A stretch of DNA of 64,000 nucleotides, from positions 233,676,944 to 233,740,943 of the forward strand of contig CP136061.1 in the NCBI GenBank assembly GCA_032622095.1, in the 5' to 3' direction. The notes beneath the pieces were generated by a model. It made no database searches, had not been told where the DNA came from, and saw nothing but the letters and a program-made list of their open reading frames with translations. The DNA comes from Siphonodentalium dalli. Taxonomy: Eukaryota > Mollusca > Scaphopoda > Gadilida > Siphonodentaliidae. The translations under genes were made by a program, and so were the position numbers. Shown piece by piece: positions 13,601 to 22,565 of the stretch. Position 1 is the first letter of the stretch. Every line of letters starts with the position of its first letter.

Positions 13601-16600
13601 ACTGTAATGCTAAATCTGTGTTTCCATCAAGTATATTGATATTTGCTCTACCAACTTCGAGTCAATTATTTCGCTGGATGTTTATTTTGTGATTGGGCCA
13701 AACCATAAAATCAACGAATAATGGATGTCCATGAATTAATTTTTTTTAAAGTAGTAAACAGCATCGTACGTAGCTGTGATGAGTGATGGTAAAGAACTAC
13801 AAACCTTAACTGAGAATATATTGCCCTGATGACCTGTCCTGATAGTTGTTAGTTGTTTGCATCTGAATGGATCCCAGAGAATCACCTGAACATCATCAGA
13901 TCCACTAGCAAGCAGGCTGTAAATAGTGACAATCAACGTATAACTTATGCGTCCACTGGAACTGAAATGTTAGCATTATGTTAAATTATATGCTTCGAAG
14001 ATGTAGCTTTCTGTCTTATAATATCAAGAATAATCTGCTGATAATAATTATATGACACCATTGCATTCCCACACTATGGGTTGGACCTTGAAGGTAATTA
14101 TCAATTGTGAGTAAATATCAATTGCATATATCATAATAAATTTCTTAGCTCTTTCTAAATGTAACCTAAATACTAGGACATCATGCAACTAGTGTAATCA
14201 AATTCTATTTTAATTTCGTACATCTGTGTGTGTGAATGTAATAGCAAGAGTGTGTTTATGTCACACTCATTTTCGACCAAGGATTACTATATGCCCTATT
14301 TTGATAATTCTATTGAGATGAAATTTATCACGGATGTAGATGGATATCTTAACTCATTAAACGTCGAGCCCCCAGAAATTTACACTGCTGCAAACCACAC
14401 ATGAACAGCGAACAGCCTGCTTAATGCACATGCCTTCTTGATATGCAATAGTTTCCTTTCCCTTTAACACAAAAGGCCACAATGCACTTGAAAATCATGT
14501 TATTGTTATATTGCTGCTGTTGAATTGGACTCGTCAGCAATCTTTTAAAAATGTTAGAAAAAATATAAGGAATGTAATGCATTCAATACTTACGTTCCTT
14601 TTTCATTCCACTCAATACAATTTACACAACCAGAATGACCCTGGAATGGAAATAGAATAGTTGGAACACATTTCTATACAAGTAAAGAATATTTAAATAG
14701 AGAGACATTCTTTCTTAATCAATGAAGGACTTTCATACTACAATTAATCATCATAATAATTAGCAACCTTTCAGTTTAAAATCTACAATCTGCAATTCAT
14801 TTTGATTACAACAGTTTATCAGATTTCTGCAAATGTTTCCGTTGGAAGTATAGTTTTCTAAATGTCACCAACATACATATTTGATATCAGGTTGAGTAAA
14901 AATTGCAACTGTAGACCATGGGAATAAAATCTAGAGTTGTGGTCACTCTGAAATGTTTATGATACTACATAATGCTGATGATTAAAATGAAGAGAAAGCA
15001 GTGGGTGAAGTTTTTAAATAGTTTCATGTTAAGATAACACAATATTTCCGGACCTTCGTTTCCAATTTTGGAATTCCGAGAAATACGATGGCTATTTTTT
15101 TATTGGGACCCAATCATCATTTTCAAAGTTTTATTTTTTATGATTTCAAAATGCGTCTTTCTGGGTTGCTTGTAGAAAAGTAGTTCATGTATTTGTTGAT
15201 ACCTGGGAAAAATTCAAAGGGAATATTATAAGATGTAATTTGAAGTGCAAACCGCCAAGTGGCTTTAATATAAGGCTCACTTCACTCCAGATGAGACAGC
15301 ATCCAACAGTCAATGACTAGAATCTTTTATATGGGAGTTCACAAAGAAAAGGTTGAGTTATATTTCAGTTTGAAAATAAGGGGGCTAATGCTTCCTTTTC
15401 TCAAAATACATTTATACTAATCATATTAAAACAAGTGCACCAAACAGAGTAACCCCCACAAAGGTGTATTTTCGCTGAGCTTTATCAATTTTCTGAGGTG
15501 GCTTAATTTGAAAGATGTATTAATCCGGCCTGCAATGACTGGACAAAACCTGTTGGAAAACCTTCTGTGGTTCATGATGATACCAAAGATCATTCACATG
15601 CGATTGAGGTTGATAGAGATAGAAGAATATATTTTACACTCTTGGGCCATACCTTCAGAAGAAACAAATGGATAAACCTGTTACCTGTGGATATTGTTCC
15701 CTTCATGCTGTCTCCTGAGAATGCTAAATGTCATTCAAATATAACCAACAATGACTGAGATACAGAGATCCACAGATGCATTCTCACACTAAGGGCCCAT
15801 AACTCTGCAGTGAATGAATGGATGAAACCCATTTTATGTGGATATCCCTTCACCCATGATGGTTCATAAGTATACCAAAGATCATTGAAATCCAATGTCT
15901 GAGAAAGAGAGTTCGAAAGTAGATATGGCCAAAATTTGTTTGTGGGGGATAATAATAGGGCTGTAATGATAAATTTGTTCATGAGATCTAAAAAAAAAAG
16001 ACGTTTGTTTCCGCTAACGAGCTGGAAAAAAATAGGGACGGAAGGCAGGCAAAACTTTTTTTTTTTACTATATATTTTTATTTTTCTATATTCTTAACAA
16101 TACGTGTATAATACTTGATATGAGCCCACATTATGGACTTCTTAGTTTCAAGGTGGTCGACCCATGGGATATAGAAACAAGAAACTCAGATTCAAAGTTA
16201 CAGATGATATATATTTCTTTCTTCATAAGAATATCAAATGCATTCAGCTGTGTGGTGATTTCCATAGTGTCATGTTCGATCTGTTGTTCCACGATCTCTC
16301 TATCACGCAAACAAACTCGCTATGGTTTATGTTGAATGCTGACAACTCCTTAACTTTCATTTCAACATTTATGTCGAACGGCGCTAACTCAGCCGATGTA
16401 CGGCACCTCACTTTAGCCTTACTGAAGTCAGTCTTATCCAGGTGGATTAAAAAGAAGAGTTCTTCAATTTTGGCTTTGTTGTCTATCGATCTGATCTCTA
16501 TTTTGCTTCTGCAGTGGACACATTCGTCCAGATAGATAGCCACAACAACGTGCTGGCCTACGGAGGTAGCTAGCCATTGTTGCTGTTGTTGTGGTGTGAA

Positions 16601-17716
16601 TTCTGTTTACTTTCCAAAGCACCGGCTGTTTTCAATGGGAGATACGAAACATTCACAGGTACTATTATTTTTTTTAAATCAGTTTTTTTATCGCAATAAC
16701 AAGTTTAGACTCAGCGCTTTTAAATAGGGTCGGTCGGGTTTAGCGGAAACAAACGTCTTTTTTTAGGTCTGATATGAATCAACGATAGGATACATACATG
16801 TATCACGATTCACTAAATTAGTGTTCTCAAATGATTTACTATCTGAATTATCACAATAAACATGTTTGTAAATGGAGATAGAGCTATTTTAACTAAAATG
16901 CAGTTTAATAATTAGCTAGATGAGTCAATTACACATAATAAGACATGTAAACGTGAGAGAACATTGCAGGTTTTGCTCTTTTAAACTTGCCCATCTTCAG
17001 ATATTACTTGATTCCCTGTATCACTATACACATGGCACGCATATAATTTGAAAATGTAGCACAATACATTGAATTCACTATGAATCGTTACAGCCCAAAA
17101 TAATATATATTGACTCAAACATGTTGACTAATAATACATGTATATTATAATGTAAATAAGACGCAAAAGGATTTTCTGATTAATATCCTGTAACTCTGAA
17201 TACATCACTAACAAGTATCAAGTTATGCATGGACATGCCCAGAGAAGAGTTCAAGTTGCTTAGGCCAAAGAAAAGAATATTTGTGGTTCGGTTCCCCTAC
17301 CGACCCTATTTTAAACCCCCAAACCTAAAATTTTGTTCATGGTTTTCAAGAAATAATTTACAAAAAAAACAAAACATTTCTATGTCTCAGAATGAGTTGT
17401 TATTACAAAGCATTGCGCTTATTAGTTTATATATATAAAACCAGAATTATTCTTATCTTACAAGACACAAAAAGCCATAACAAAAATAAATTGAACAAAT
17501 ATTAGTCTAAGCCTACCTATCGATGACATTTTTTCACACAACCAGACATTTTATTTACTTTGACTTATCAGTTTATATGTATACTAGGAAGAAGGCGGAT
17601 TCATATACCATTAATCATTGTGAAAAATGTACCTGTAATTCATGTTGCAGTCCTAATCGAGCTATGAGTTCTGGAGTGACTTGTAGGGATCTCTGGAATG
17701 CGGTCCCTGACTCCGC
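1390..17716 (-). CDS. WDTC1: WDTC1 (WD and tetratricopeptide repeats protein 1), partial, ten exons
   Basis: WDTC1 (DCAF9, the 'adipose' protein) is a substrate receptor of the DDB1-CUL4 ubiquitin ligase. Ten exons on the minus strand, each with GT/AG ends and matching phases, give about 506 residues. In order these are an N-terminal segment, five WD40 repeats (for example GHSGCVNCIEWNEKG, GHQGNIFSVK, TYVNFSPDGSELLVN), a polar linker, and TPR repeats (VLYGNRAATYMKR, LKAHFRLARCLYEL). The order and local matches fit vertebrate WDTC1. An F-D-L-R motif across exons 11536-11723 and 10584-10808 matches the DWD box used to bind DDB1. In known WDTC1, further WD40 repeats follow the TPRs; these fall left of the window, as the last exon ends in an open phase-1 donor. 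The start-codon exon was not found. Coordinates span first to last coding base seen. Confidence 0.93.
1803..2145. mobile_element. TTAA-flanked MITE, family M4 (piggyBac-like)
   Basis: The element starts TTAACCCTTTGCAGAG and ends CTCGCCAAAGGGTTAA. Its right end, GTTCTACTCGCCAAAGGG, is the exact reverse complement of the left end of the larger element at 31482-32439. It contains two copies of ACGACATATATGTCG (near 2078 and 2110) and a near-palindrome around 'catatacatgacgtcatg'. A TTAA target and CCCTTT termini suggest piggyBac-type mobilisation; no ORF is present. Confidence 0.7.
2142..2450. mobile_element. TTAA-type MITE, family M3, degenerate copy
   Basis: It starts at the same TTAA that closes the M4 element and carries the M3 hallmarks: 'ctatgccaaatgaattctcc', 'ttataaaagtatacattgg' and 'gagtatttagtatagaaag'. 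The right end has decayed to 'gtgtta'. Two TTAA elements sharing one TTAA implies insertion of one at the terminal TTAA of the other. Confidence 0.6.
2370..2655. repeat. Tandem duplication, about 158-bp period
   Basis: The block 'ggattttaaggcctgaaag' to 'gtgaagtcacattca' (2370-2527) is repeated from 2528 with small differences. The second copy is interrupted at 'gtgtattc' by the 254-bp hAT-like MITE and resumes after it (2910-2950), giving a clear empty-site comparison. Confidence 0.75.
2656..2909. mobile_element. hAT-like MITE, family M1, full 254-bp copy
   Basis: Termini CAAGCCTTGAAATAG and its inverse. Inside are two back-to-back hairpins built from GCAGAATGAGGTCCCC, AGGGTGAATTTAGT and inverses. 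It is flanked by the 8-bp direct repeat GTGTATTC (2648-2655 and 2910-2917). The neighbouring duplicated segment gives the unoccupied site with a single GTGTATTC. An 8-bp duplication with a CA-type terminus fits hAT. Confidence 0.88.
3236..3418 (-). CDS. WDTC1: WDTC1 exon: first TPR
   Basis: Acceptor 'ctgttttag|ATATAAGG', donor 'CGGTG|gtgtgta'. The reading runs through VIKKRANSYFEKEQYTKAI and VLYGNRAATYMKR, a TPR with the usual small and aromatic positions, matching the first WDTC1 TPR. It enters with two bases carried over (giving Arg) and ends within a Trp codon completed by the next exon. Both sites fit the phases of the flanking exons, so the junctions are firm. Confidence 0.93.
3514..3759. 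mobile_element. TTAA-flanked MITE, family M3
   Basis: TTAACCCTTTCTATACTAAA at the left and 'gtatttagaaaagaaaggg' plus TTAA at the right. A perfect inner hairpin, 'gttcagataatatgaacat' with its inverse, lies near 3690. Other copies are at 2142-2450, 10297-10516, 44835-45054 and a fragment at about 38610-38700. Confidence 0.7.
3914..4251. mobile_element. Longer M1-type MITE with internal sequence
   Basis: It begins 'cctcaaaatatgatgctgg' and ends in an imperfect inverse, 'ccatgttttgagg'. Each end has the M1 hairpin (GCAGAATGAGGTCCCC and AGGGTGAATTTAG). About 200 bp of unique internal sequence separates the ends. Related long copies are at 33846-34230 and 55818-56242. Confidence 0.65.
4301..4450. 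mobile_element. M2b-type MITE, truncated
   Basis: It carries the left part of the M2b family: 'ttaactctttcatgactag', 'ccctgtgccaatgcattctc', a decayed hairpin 'gcgaatctcccacagg', and 'taacaatatttaccttgat'. The second hairpin and right end are missing. Confidence 0.55.
4756..4903 (-). CDS. WDTC1: WDTC1 exon: polar linker between WD40 and TPR regions
   Basis: Acceptor 'gtgttccag|AAGCTG', donor 'AAAAG|gtagtaat'. It reads 48 residues rich in Ser, Thr, Asn, Gly and His (NGFSLHKNGTNGVTHHHLL is typical). Vertebrate WDTC1 has a similarly low-complexity, Asn/Ser/Gly-rich linker here (NGFRL-like segment). Phases join exactly to the exons on each side. The exon was not obvious as a long ORF and rests on splice sites, phase and position. 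Confidence 0.8.
4904..5780. other. WDTC1 intron, no recognised feature
   Basis: About 880 bp of AT-rich intron. No inverted repeat, tandem array or conserved ORF was seen. Confidence 0.6.
5781..5981 (-). CDS. WDTC1: WDTC1 exon: fifth WD40 repeat
   Basis: Acceptor 'tatttcag|GTCACC', donor 'TTAAAG|gtgagtt'. It reads GHLPQKQQDYKKRYR, TYVNFSPDGSELLVNLGGEQ and IYLFDVNKRRK. The match to the WDTC1 segment around 'TYVTFSPNGTELLVNMGGEQ' is strong. It ends in phase 1, picked up by the linker exon. Confidence 0.95.
6395..6880. mobile_element. Foldback element with nested M2-like hairpins
   Basis: The outer arms 'gacccgctatatcaaatcc' (near 6415) and 'ggatttgatatggcgggtc' (near 6850) are inverted copies. 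Just inside each lies the M2 hairpin 'ccaatgcattctcttatat' with 'gcgagtcgacc' and 'aggtcgactcgc'. The middle third is unique. No ORF is present. Confidence 0.7.
7257..7351 (-). CDS. WDTC1: WDTC1 exon between fourth and fifth WD40 repeats
   Basis: Acceptor 'ttattttag|GTCCCC', donor 'ATAGCAG|gtaagat'. It reads SPWERINLLTTKF, then ELPDNGVQYYIA. The last part matches the 'LPDGAAQYYVAGH' segment of vertebrate WDTC1, and the Gly of that motif is split across the next junction. Phases fit both neighbours. Confidence 0.92.
8508..8606. repeat. Short direct duplication 'ccgctacagcgggctgc'
   Basis: The segment 'ccgctacagcgggctgc' followed by 'gtgatgaa' occurs twice, about 65 bp apart (near 8536 and 8580). 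Each copy is itself a small palindrome (CCGCTACAGCGG). Confidence 0.6.
8660..8820. mobile_element. Foldback (hairpin) element
   Basis: The arms 'tattttatacggaatttat' plus 'caacc' and the inverse 'ggttgataaattacgtata' close over a short loop near 8740. Further inside, 'gagccgagg' and 'ccgaggctc' continue the stem. It is probably a small non-autonomous DNA transposon. Confidence 0.6.
8860..9350. repeat. Dispersed repeat, inverted relative to 13140-13680
   Basis: Several blocks match the opposite strand of 13140-13680, including 'aatagtttgtataaacaatg', 'gcatgtgaaatgaagcc' and 'atctgttttcggcat'. The pair lies in two different WDTC1 introns and could pair in the pre-mRNA around four exons. Confidence 0.65.
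9350..9892. mobile_element. Foldback element, about 540 bp
   Basis: The left arm ('agatggattatctctttaaa', 'ggtataaaataatagat', 'tgtccggaaaagcttcc') is the inverse of the right arm ('gaagcatttccggaca', 'attttataccccgg', 'gagataatccacctttaaa'). A related arm lies at 44330-44700, where an M1 MITE has landed. The centre (9500-9720) shows no ORF. Confidence 0.65.
10297..10516. mobile_element. TTAA-flanked MITE, family M3
   Basis: TTAA with 'cactttatttactgaatgg' at the left and 'gtatttagtacagaaaggg' plus TTAA at the right. The internal block 'aaaagataatacaagtgcaa' and the small hairpin 'gttcagataatctgaac' match other M3 copies. Confidence 0.7.
10584..10808 (-). CDS. WDTC1: WDTC1 exon: fourth WD40 repeat and DWD motif
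   Basis: Acceptor 'caatttcag|GCAATTT', donor 'AACAG|gtaagtaa'. The first base completes a Met codon, then QFDLRCPEK; FDLR is the DDB1-binding DWD-type motif. It then reads AEAKCISINPVRPELLAVG and YVRIYDRRHL, the fourth WD40 repeat, equivalent to 'VEAKCLTVNP' and 'FVRLYDIR' in vertebrate WDTC1. This exon is shorter than many spurious ORFs here but its phases join both neighbours exactly. Confidence 0.93.
10900..11007 (-). repeat. tRNA-derived SINE with poly(A) tail
   Basis: On the minus strand the unit reads 'ggccgtgtggtattgatg' (A-box-like), then 'gtcggactttgagtcgcaag' (anticodon-arm-like), then 'ggggttcgattcccaccc' (a B box, GGTTCGATTC), followed directly by a run of about 16 A. This is a tRNA-like head joined to a poly(A) tail, as in short SINEs or tRNA retropseudogenes. 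The anticodon arm does not pair well, so a working tRNA gene is unlikely. Confidence 0.75.
11409..11495. repeat. Direct duplication of about 44 bp
   Basis: The block 'tttaacagtttgaccacgg' with 'taataaaatcatct' appears twice in a row, ending about 40 bp left of a WDTC1 exon donor at 11535. Confidence 0.7.
11536..11723 (-). CDS. WDTC1: WDTC1 exon: second and third WD40 repeats
   Basis: Acceptor 'acttttcag|TTTATG', donor 'ACTATTAT|gtaagatc'. It reads DNILVTCAADCKIRVHDLK and GRVKRIATAP with FWSAAEDGTI. The last two are nearly identical to WDTC1 ('NRVKRIATAP', 'FWSAAEDG'). The closing ATT-AT is completed by G of the next exon to give Met at the start of the DWD motif. Confidence 0.96.
12435..12688. 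mobile_element. hAT-like MITE, family M1, full 254-bp copy
   Basis: Same length, termini (CAAGCCTTGAAATAG and inverse) and double-hairpin interior as the copy at 2656-2909. It is flanked by the 8-bp direct repeat TTCTTGAA (12427-12434, 12689-12696). Confidence 0.9.
13140..13680. repeat. Dispersed repeat, inverse of 8860-9350
   Basis: It carries 'ggcttcatttcacatgc', 'gagcattgtttatacaaac' and 'atatgccgaaaacagat', the opposite-strand forms of blocks in 8860-9350. An 11-C run sits at about 13558. It ends about 125 bp left of a WDTC1 exon. Confidence 0.6.
13805..13916 (-). CDS. WDTC1: WDTC1 exon: end of first and start of second WD40 repeat
   Basis: Acceptor 'atttacag|CCTGCT', donor 'GTTAAG|gtttgta'. 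The first base completes Thr, then LLASGSDDVQVILWDPFRC and GHQGNIFSVK follow. This has the GH and WD marks of WD40 repeats and matches 'LLASGSDDQHTIVWDP' and 'GHTANIFSVK' of WDTC1. It ends in phase 0. Confidence 0.96.
13917..14593. other. WDTC1 intron, no recognised feature
   Basis: About 680 bp. No repeat, hairpin or coding signal was seen. Confidence 0.55.
14594..14640 (-). CDS. WDTC1: WDTC1 exon: start of first WD40 repeat (47 bp)
   Basis: A very short exon missed by ORF length. Acceptor 'tccattccag|GGTCATT', donor 'GGAAC|gtaagtat'. It reads GHSGCVNCIEWNEKG, almost identical to 'GHSGCVNCLEWNEKG' of vertebrate WDTC1. It ends with two bases of a Thr codon completed by the next exon. Confidence 0.96.
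15988..16766. mobile_element. Terminal-inverted-repeat element, about 780 bp
   Basis: The terminal repeats are an A-rich run followed by 'gacgtttgtttccgct' and the inverse 'agcggaaacaaacgtc' at 16743-16758. Both strands hold an open frame over 16164-16543. The minus-strand frame runs from a stop near 16612 without an early Met and resembles nothing I know. No target duplication is evident. Confidence 0.6.
17633..17716 (-). CDS. WDTC1: WDTC1 exon: N-terminal segment
   Basis: Acceptor 'ccttttcag|GCGGAG', donor 'TTACAG|gtacatt'. It reads 28 residues, including FQRSLQVTPELIARLGLQHE. It aligns with the segment before the first WD40 repeat in vertebrate WDTC1 ('FERRYHVTDPFIRRLGLEAE'). The phase is 0 at both ends. 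In vertebrates only about 17-20 residues precede this, so a small start-codon exon should lie to the right; I could not identify it. Confidence 0.9.
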
Positions 17717-17723
17717 CTGAAAA

Positions 17724-17830
17724 GGTTAAGAGATAGAGGTACCGGTACATGTAGTGCTCACTAGAAAATAGAGGTACATGTAGTGCTCACCGGAATATAG
17801 AGGTACTTGTACATGGAGTACTCACTAGAA
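17724..17830. repeat. Minisatellite, about 34-bp unit, three imperfect copies
   Basis: The units share 'atagaggtac', 'acatgtagtgctcac' and 'ggaatatagaggtac'. It begins only 8 bp upstream of the WDTC1 exon acceptor (17717-17718), so it crowds the branch-point region. Confidence 0.65.
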
Positions 17831-17914
17831 GATTTATGGCTTTATTCAATAATGAAAGATTAGAAATTAGGCCATTACAAATAAATTAAATACCTGTGTT
17901 CTCAGGCAATTACA

Positions 17915-18070
17915 TATGGGAAATTGGATGAGGGAGGGAGACTTTTTTTTTTTTTCAAAGAATTCTAGAAATTAATGGATTTATAAAAACATTCTACAAT
18001 TTTTCAGGCAATGTATATAATTGATCTTCCAATGACTTTTAACCATTATGTCTTCAACAGAAACCTATCT
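17915..18070. repeat. Dispersed repeat family R7
   Basis: It shares 'aaattggatgagggagggag', a T/A-rich run, 'attctagaaattaatgg' and 'caatgtatataattgat' with 36680-36850 (inverse), 48060-48210 (inverse) and 51735-51880. Four copies are in the window, all next to or inside gene introns or flanks. No terminal repeats were recognised. Confidence 0.6.
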
Positions 18071-19554
18071 ATATATTTTGTCATGTGGCTTCCAATGATT
18101 AAATGGGAAATAAACATAAATTAATAAATGTATGCCCTGCAACGGATGGGGTAGTATGACAGTTCGCGACCATGAAATAGACAATGTAATTAATGTGTGG
18201 AATTGATTTATATGCCAATTATTCAATAAAAATCTTGTCTCAACATGGGAACTCTGGGGTCAGTAACAGTAAAAAAACAAAACAAATAACTACAGAATGT
18301 CCTTCTATCACAACAGCTGCAAGTAGGACTACTACCGGCATGAGTAATTCCTCCCCTCCAATTTTTCGACGTCAATATTAGCTGTTCGAGATAGTATAAT
18401 ACACATGTAGGTACATTAGGATAATAAATAATGGGGTTAATGTCTAATCTTGAAAATCGTCTGAAAATTAACAACAATAGGCCTCCTGGTACCTATTAAG
18501 GGAAATAAAAAGTAGCCCTCCTGGGGTCATTAAAGGTATATCATTATGGGTCGCCTGCAATTTTGAAAATGACAGACCTGAAAAGATGTATCGGAATGCC
18601 TTATTCCCACAGATGTATCGGAATGCCTTATTCCCACATTTTGACCACCATTCGTCACTGAAGGTTAAATTTTGATAATGTTTCAAGTCTAAAGTGAATT
18701 ATGATATGCATATCGAATCGTTAGCAAAAATCATGATACAAATCATAGTGCTCAGGGGTGTACATGTACTACAGTATCGTTAGAGGCATAGAAAACATGG
18801 CTATTGATATCAACCACTCATGCTATGATAACTTACAGTACAACGGGAACAGACTCATATATGGCTGATGATATTGTTCTGCGCTCTGAATTTATGAGTA
18901 ACACACACACCCATGAAGTGCTAGTGTCTGCTCTCATTATCTTATTATGTGTAAAACTTACACCCATGGAGCGCCTGAATTGCTCTTTTATCACAGAGGA
19001 CCTCATCTTCAGTCTATGAGGAGATAAGTCTGTAAGCTGTCAATATCAGATCACAACATAATCTGAAATTGTTCCATCATAGTTCCATCTTCATCTTGGC
19101 ATATGAACTGTTAAAGATAAAATACTTTTATTTGTTCCAACTTCCAATATCATAAAGACTATTCTGTTTGTTAAAATCTAAATCTTTTGTGTCTGGTCAC
19201 AGGATGGAAGTGCAAAATACAAGATGGAGGTGTAAAATAATCCCTGTTCACTTTGCGATGAGACAAAGCACACAAAGGCCGGAATGCACACTTTACATAT
19301 ATTACAAGAATAATCCACACTGACAAATTATTATTGCGATTTAATGCAGCGTTTGAGATTTGACTGAGCAGAAGTTGCATAAATGAACAAAGTCCACCAA
19401 TATCAGCGCACAGGCTTTAGGAAATATAATTACATGTATATGCCTACAATGGAGCTTTCCACACATACCGGTATACACTAATGGGAGGAGCTTACGGCTG
19501 CTAGGAGACAAGGCATTTGGAGAAATAGTTTAACAGCTATTGTCCTATTGTTAT

Positions 19555-19692
19555 GATACACCGGATAACATGCTCTCACTGAGAGCTTTCTGATGAATGG
19601 CAACAAGCCATATTTCGGACTAAATCCTGAAATGTTACCCATAATTCTGCTGTGGTTAAGGGGTCGATTACTTAGGGCATTACTGTACACTG
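19555..19692. mobile_element. Half copy of TA-type palindromic MITE (M6) between 15-bp direct repeats
   Basis: One arm of the M6 palindrome is present ('gatgaatggcaacaagcc' to 'agggcattactg'). It is flanked by 'tacaccggataacat' on the left and 'tacactggataacat' on the right. The direct flank is longer than a TA duplication, suggesting loss of the other arm with local duplication. Confidence 0.6.
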
Positions 19693-20638
19693 GATAACAT
19701 ACATTCTTTTGCCTTTAATTGCAAAAATTATGACAAGTGACATTCAAATTGTAACACAGTCTTATAATCATGGATGAATTTCCAACATCATGGCGCAAAT
19801 AGAGAGAATATTCATTGCAGCAAGCGACCAGCTCAAGTCACTGATTGGCAGAAAATATCTGCTAATACTGTAATGTAAGGTCCATTGGCTATCTACCCAT
19901 AGTAACAATTTAAGTCATAATATAGAACATTTACAACACATGTGGGAACATTCAAAAGTTAACAGGCATTCACAGGTTGTGAGTTTACAAGTTTATGTAA
20001 ACATCACTAGACTAGTTTCCTGAGGTCTCCCTAAATTTCCTGGAGGGAGACTTCAAGTCTCCCTGTTCGGAACCCCTAGGCTGAGGCCTCACACTAGTCA
20101 TCAAATATGCGTATTAAATTACTTATACATAATTAATACACATCTATTTTTCTCTTTCATTTTCCATCATTCTGATTGGACAAATCCTAACAATGCCTTA
20201 CTTACTTGTATTTCTCAATAAAGATGTAAGTGGCCGAGTCACCGGCATAGGAATTCGGAAATGGATAATATTCACGCGAGTTGATTGGGGGGAGGGGGTG
20301 AATTTACCTAGAGTGTTTACGGTGTGTCCTTGGTTACCAATCCTTTCTTGATGAAATCAAAGTGTTCACTTCGAAGTAAAAACTGTTCACCTTGTTGCAT
20401 AAATTGATCCAATTGTTGCCAAACCAGGTTCAGAATGATAAGGCGATCATGATATGAATATCGCTAAGCCACGGGATTTGACAAGTCGCTCTTCTCTGAA
20501 CACCCTCTAATGCAATAGAATAGCGGATTAGAAACGGGCTCCAAACAGTTTTGCAATAGTCCATTATAGGATGCACCATTGCCGAATATACAAACAATTA
20601 AAGTTTGAGAATCAATATCTGTTTATAACTCCTACAAC

Positions 20639-21150
20639 AGGGGGGGGGGGGGGTCGGAAAAAAAATTCAGGCACGTATGGCATTTTTTCCCTTTCGATCA
20701 TTTTTTTTACCCACCCACCCCCACCGCCAATTTTTTTTCCGTTTTCAGCAGTTTTGTCCTACCACTTTTTGACACCCACCCCCCTTTTAACACTAAAACA
20801 GAGATTTGCAGGGGGAAATTCACTGTAAACAGCTGTATATGAATTTCTGTGCATACTATTTATCATGGATGTTAACATGGACATGTAAATAGGAAAGAGT
20901 CATTTTGAGGTCATTCGGCCAAAAAAACATGGCTGCCAGCGGCCATCTTGGATTTCAAAATTTGCAACAAAATACAACACGATAACTGCCTGCAGTCAGT
21001 TTACCAGTTAGAATTACATTATTTCTCTCATTCAAAGTGGTTTTGAAGCCCAACTCATTGCCAAAACACTAAAAAAACAAGCAGGTGGCTTTGACCACCC
21101 ACCCACCCCGGCATATGTGCCGGAATTTTTTTTTTCACCCCCCCCCCCTG
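20639..21150. mobile_element. TIR element with poly-G/poly-C ends, about 510 bp
   Basis: The left end is a 14-G run then 'tcggaaaaaaaattcaggca'. The right end is the inverse, 'tgccggaattttttttttc' then a C run. Inside are C-rich runs near 20710-20780 and 21100. No ORF is of interest. Confidence 0.55.
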
Positions 21151-21679
21151 CCTTTTCCCTTTCCAATCACCAAATTTTCTTGTGTGTTGAACTTTAATTG
21201 ATCATCAATATGTACACTCAGATCTTTCTCCGATCTCGATGGTGATACCGGGGGATGATATGGTCACATCCGATGTTGTAATGTGTCAGTTATAAAGTAG
21301 GAATTTCTAGGCTTATTATGGCCAAAATGAAGAACGTGAATTTTTGAAGTCATCATTTTTATTTTTGTATTCTTATATAATATGCTTGATGTGGTATTCA
21401 GAGCATATAGATTCTGTCATGTGGTATACTAGCTTAACAATTGAATAGTTTTCTGTGTAGGTCCATCTAAACTTTCCACCGCTTGACACAGTTCTGGCAT
21501 GGAAACCCTTTAACAGATTACTTCGAATCAACAAACTTCAAATTCAATTTCAGAAGGCGTAGTTTCAAATTTGCAGAATGCCTATGCATTTATAGTAATA
21601 ATAATAATAATAATGACCAGTTTTATATGATAATTAACCAATTGCTTGCTCTAACACGCTGGGTACAATATTACCCCAG

Positions 21680-22015
21680 TCATTTGTACAAGCCAACCAA
21701 TGAACCGGCTGCAGCCATAGCAGGCGCTGCTCTAGTTTGATCAGAACATGCTCTGATACTCATCAGTATGACAGGCTGACTGGTACTCGTTTAATGCATT
21801 AGTGATGCGAAGCCGACACAGTACGGGCGACCTTGCTCAAGGGTCACAACTTGGCGCGGGTTTTAAAACAGCGAGCAATCCGACAATTACACATTGCTCA
21901 AAGCAGCCAAGCCACTGCTGTGTGAAGACTCAATGACCGGCGACGAGCTGCAAACCCATATCGATGTGTTTACAGCGAATACAAGTCCGACACGCTAACC
22001 ACAGAGCTCCACGGT
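21680..22015 (-). repeat. Probable tRNA-derived SINE
   Basis: On the minus strand it starts 'ccgtggagctctgtggttag' with 'cgtgtcggacttgtattcgc', an A-box-like and anticodon-arm-like head. A weak B box 'ggtttgcagctcg' follows, then a long body to about 21680 (ending near 'tgctatggctgcagccgg'). No poly(A) tail is clear. This is an inference from the tRNA-like head only. Confidence 0.5.
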
Positions 22016-22565
22016 GGATTCATTATAGGTGGATTCATGTCAATTTTATATAGTTTCTAACAAGTATTTTCTAATTTTCTAATACATTTTTTCCAATTCA
22101 AAAATGTGATTTCTAATGATACAATTGTTAGTTGTTTCTCTGCGACAGTTTACATTCAAGTCGATCTTGACTTGAGTGGCCTGGAACTTCTTTTAACGTG
22201 CATTTACTTCGTTGGCAAAATTGGCCTATAAAATTTCAACCAAATGTTAGCACTAGATACCAGACTAATGGAAATTATGATTTTTTCAAGAAAGATTTGA
22301 GATAATTCTTTATAATATGATGAAATTCATGTTCGAGGGCGTAATAATAAGCAATAAACATCGTTTTTGTTACTATTATGGACGTATAAAATTGTAAGTG
22401 GCCAAACAACAAACTGGTACGTGGCATAATTTTTATAGAGTACGTTGTCCAGCCACTTACAATTTTATATGACCATAAATGCAAAAAAAAAAAAGACGTT
22501 GATTGCATTATACTTATACTGAATATTCACTGTCCGATCAACAGATATAATAACATCTAATAAAC

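Noticed and set aside
16164-16543. Overlapping 123- and 99-codon ORFs on opposite strands
   Set aside because: Both lie within the TIR element at 15988-16766. Neither resembles a known protein, and the minus frame has no suitable start, so I did not call a gene.
20226-20300. Exon-like stretch on the minus strand with a strong donor (AATACAA|gtaagtaag)
   Set aside because: The frame looks coding-like (NSYAGDSATYIFIEKY) but there is no AG acceptor or ATG between the upstream stop and this stretch. The sequence matches nothing I know.
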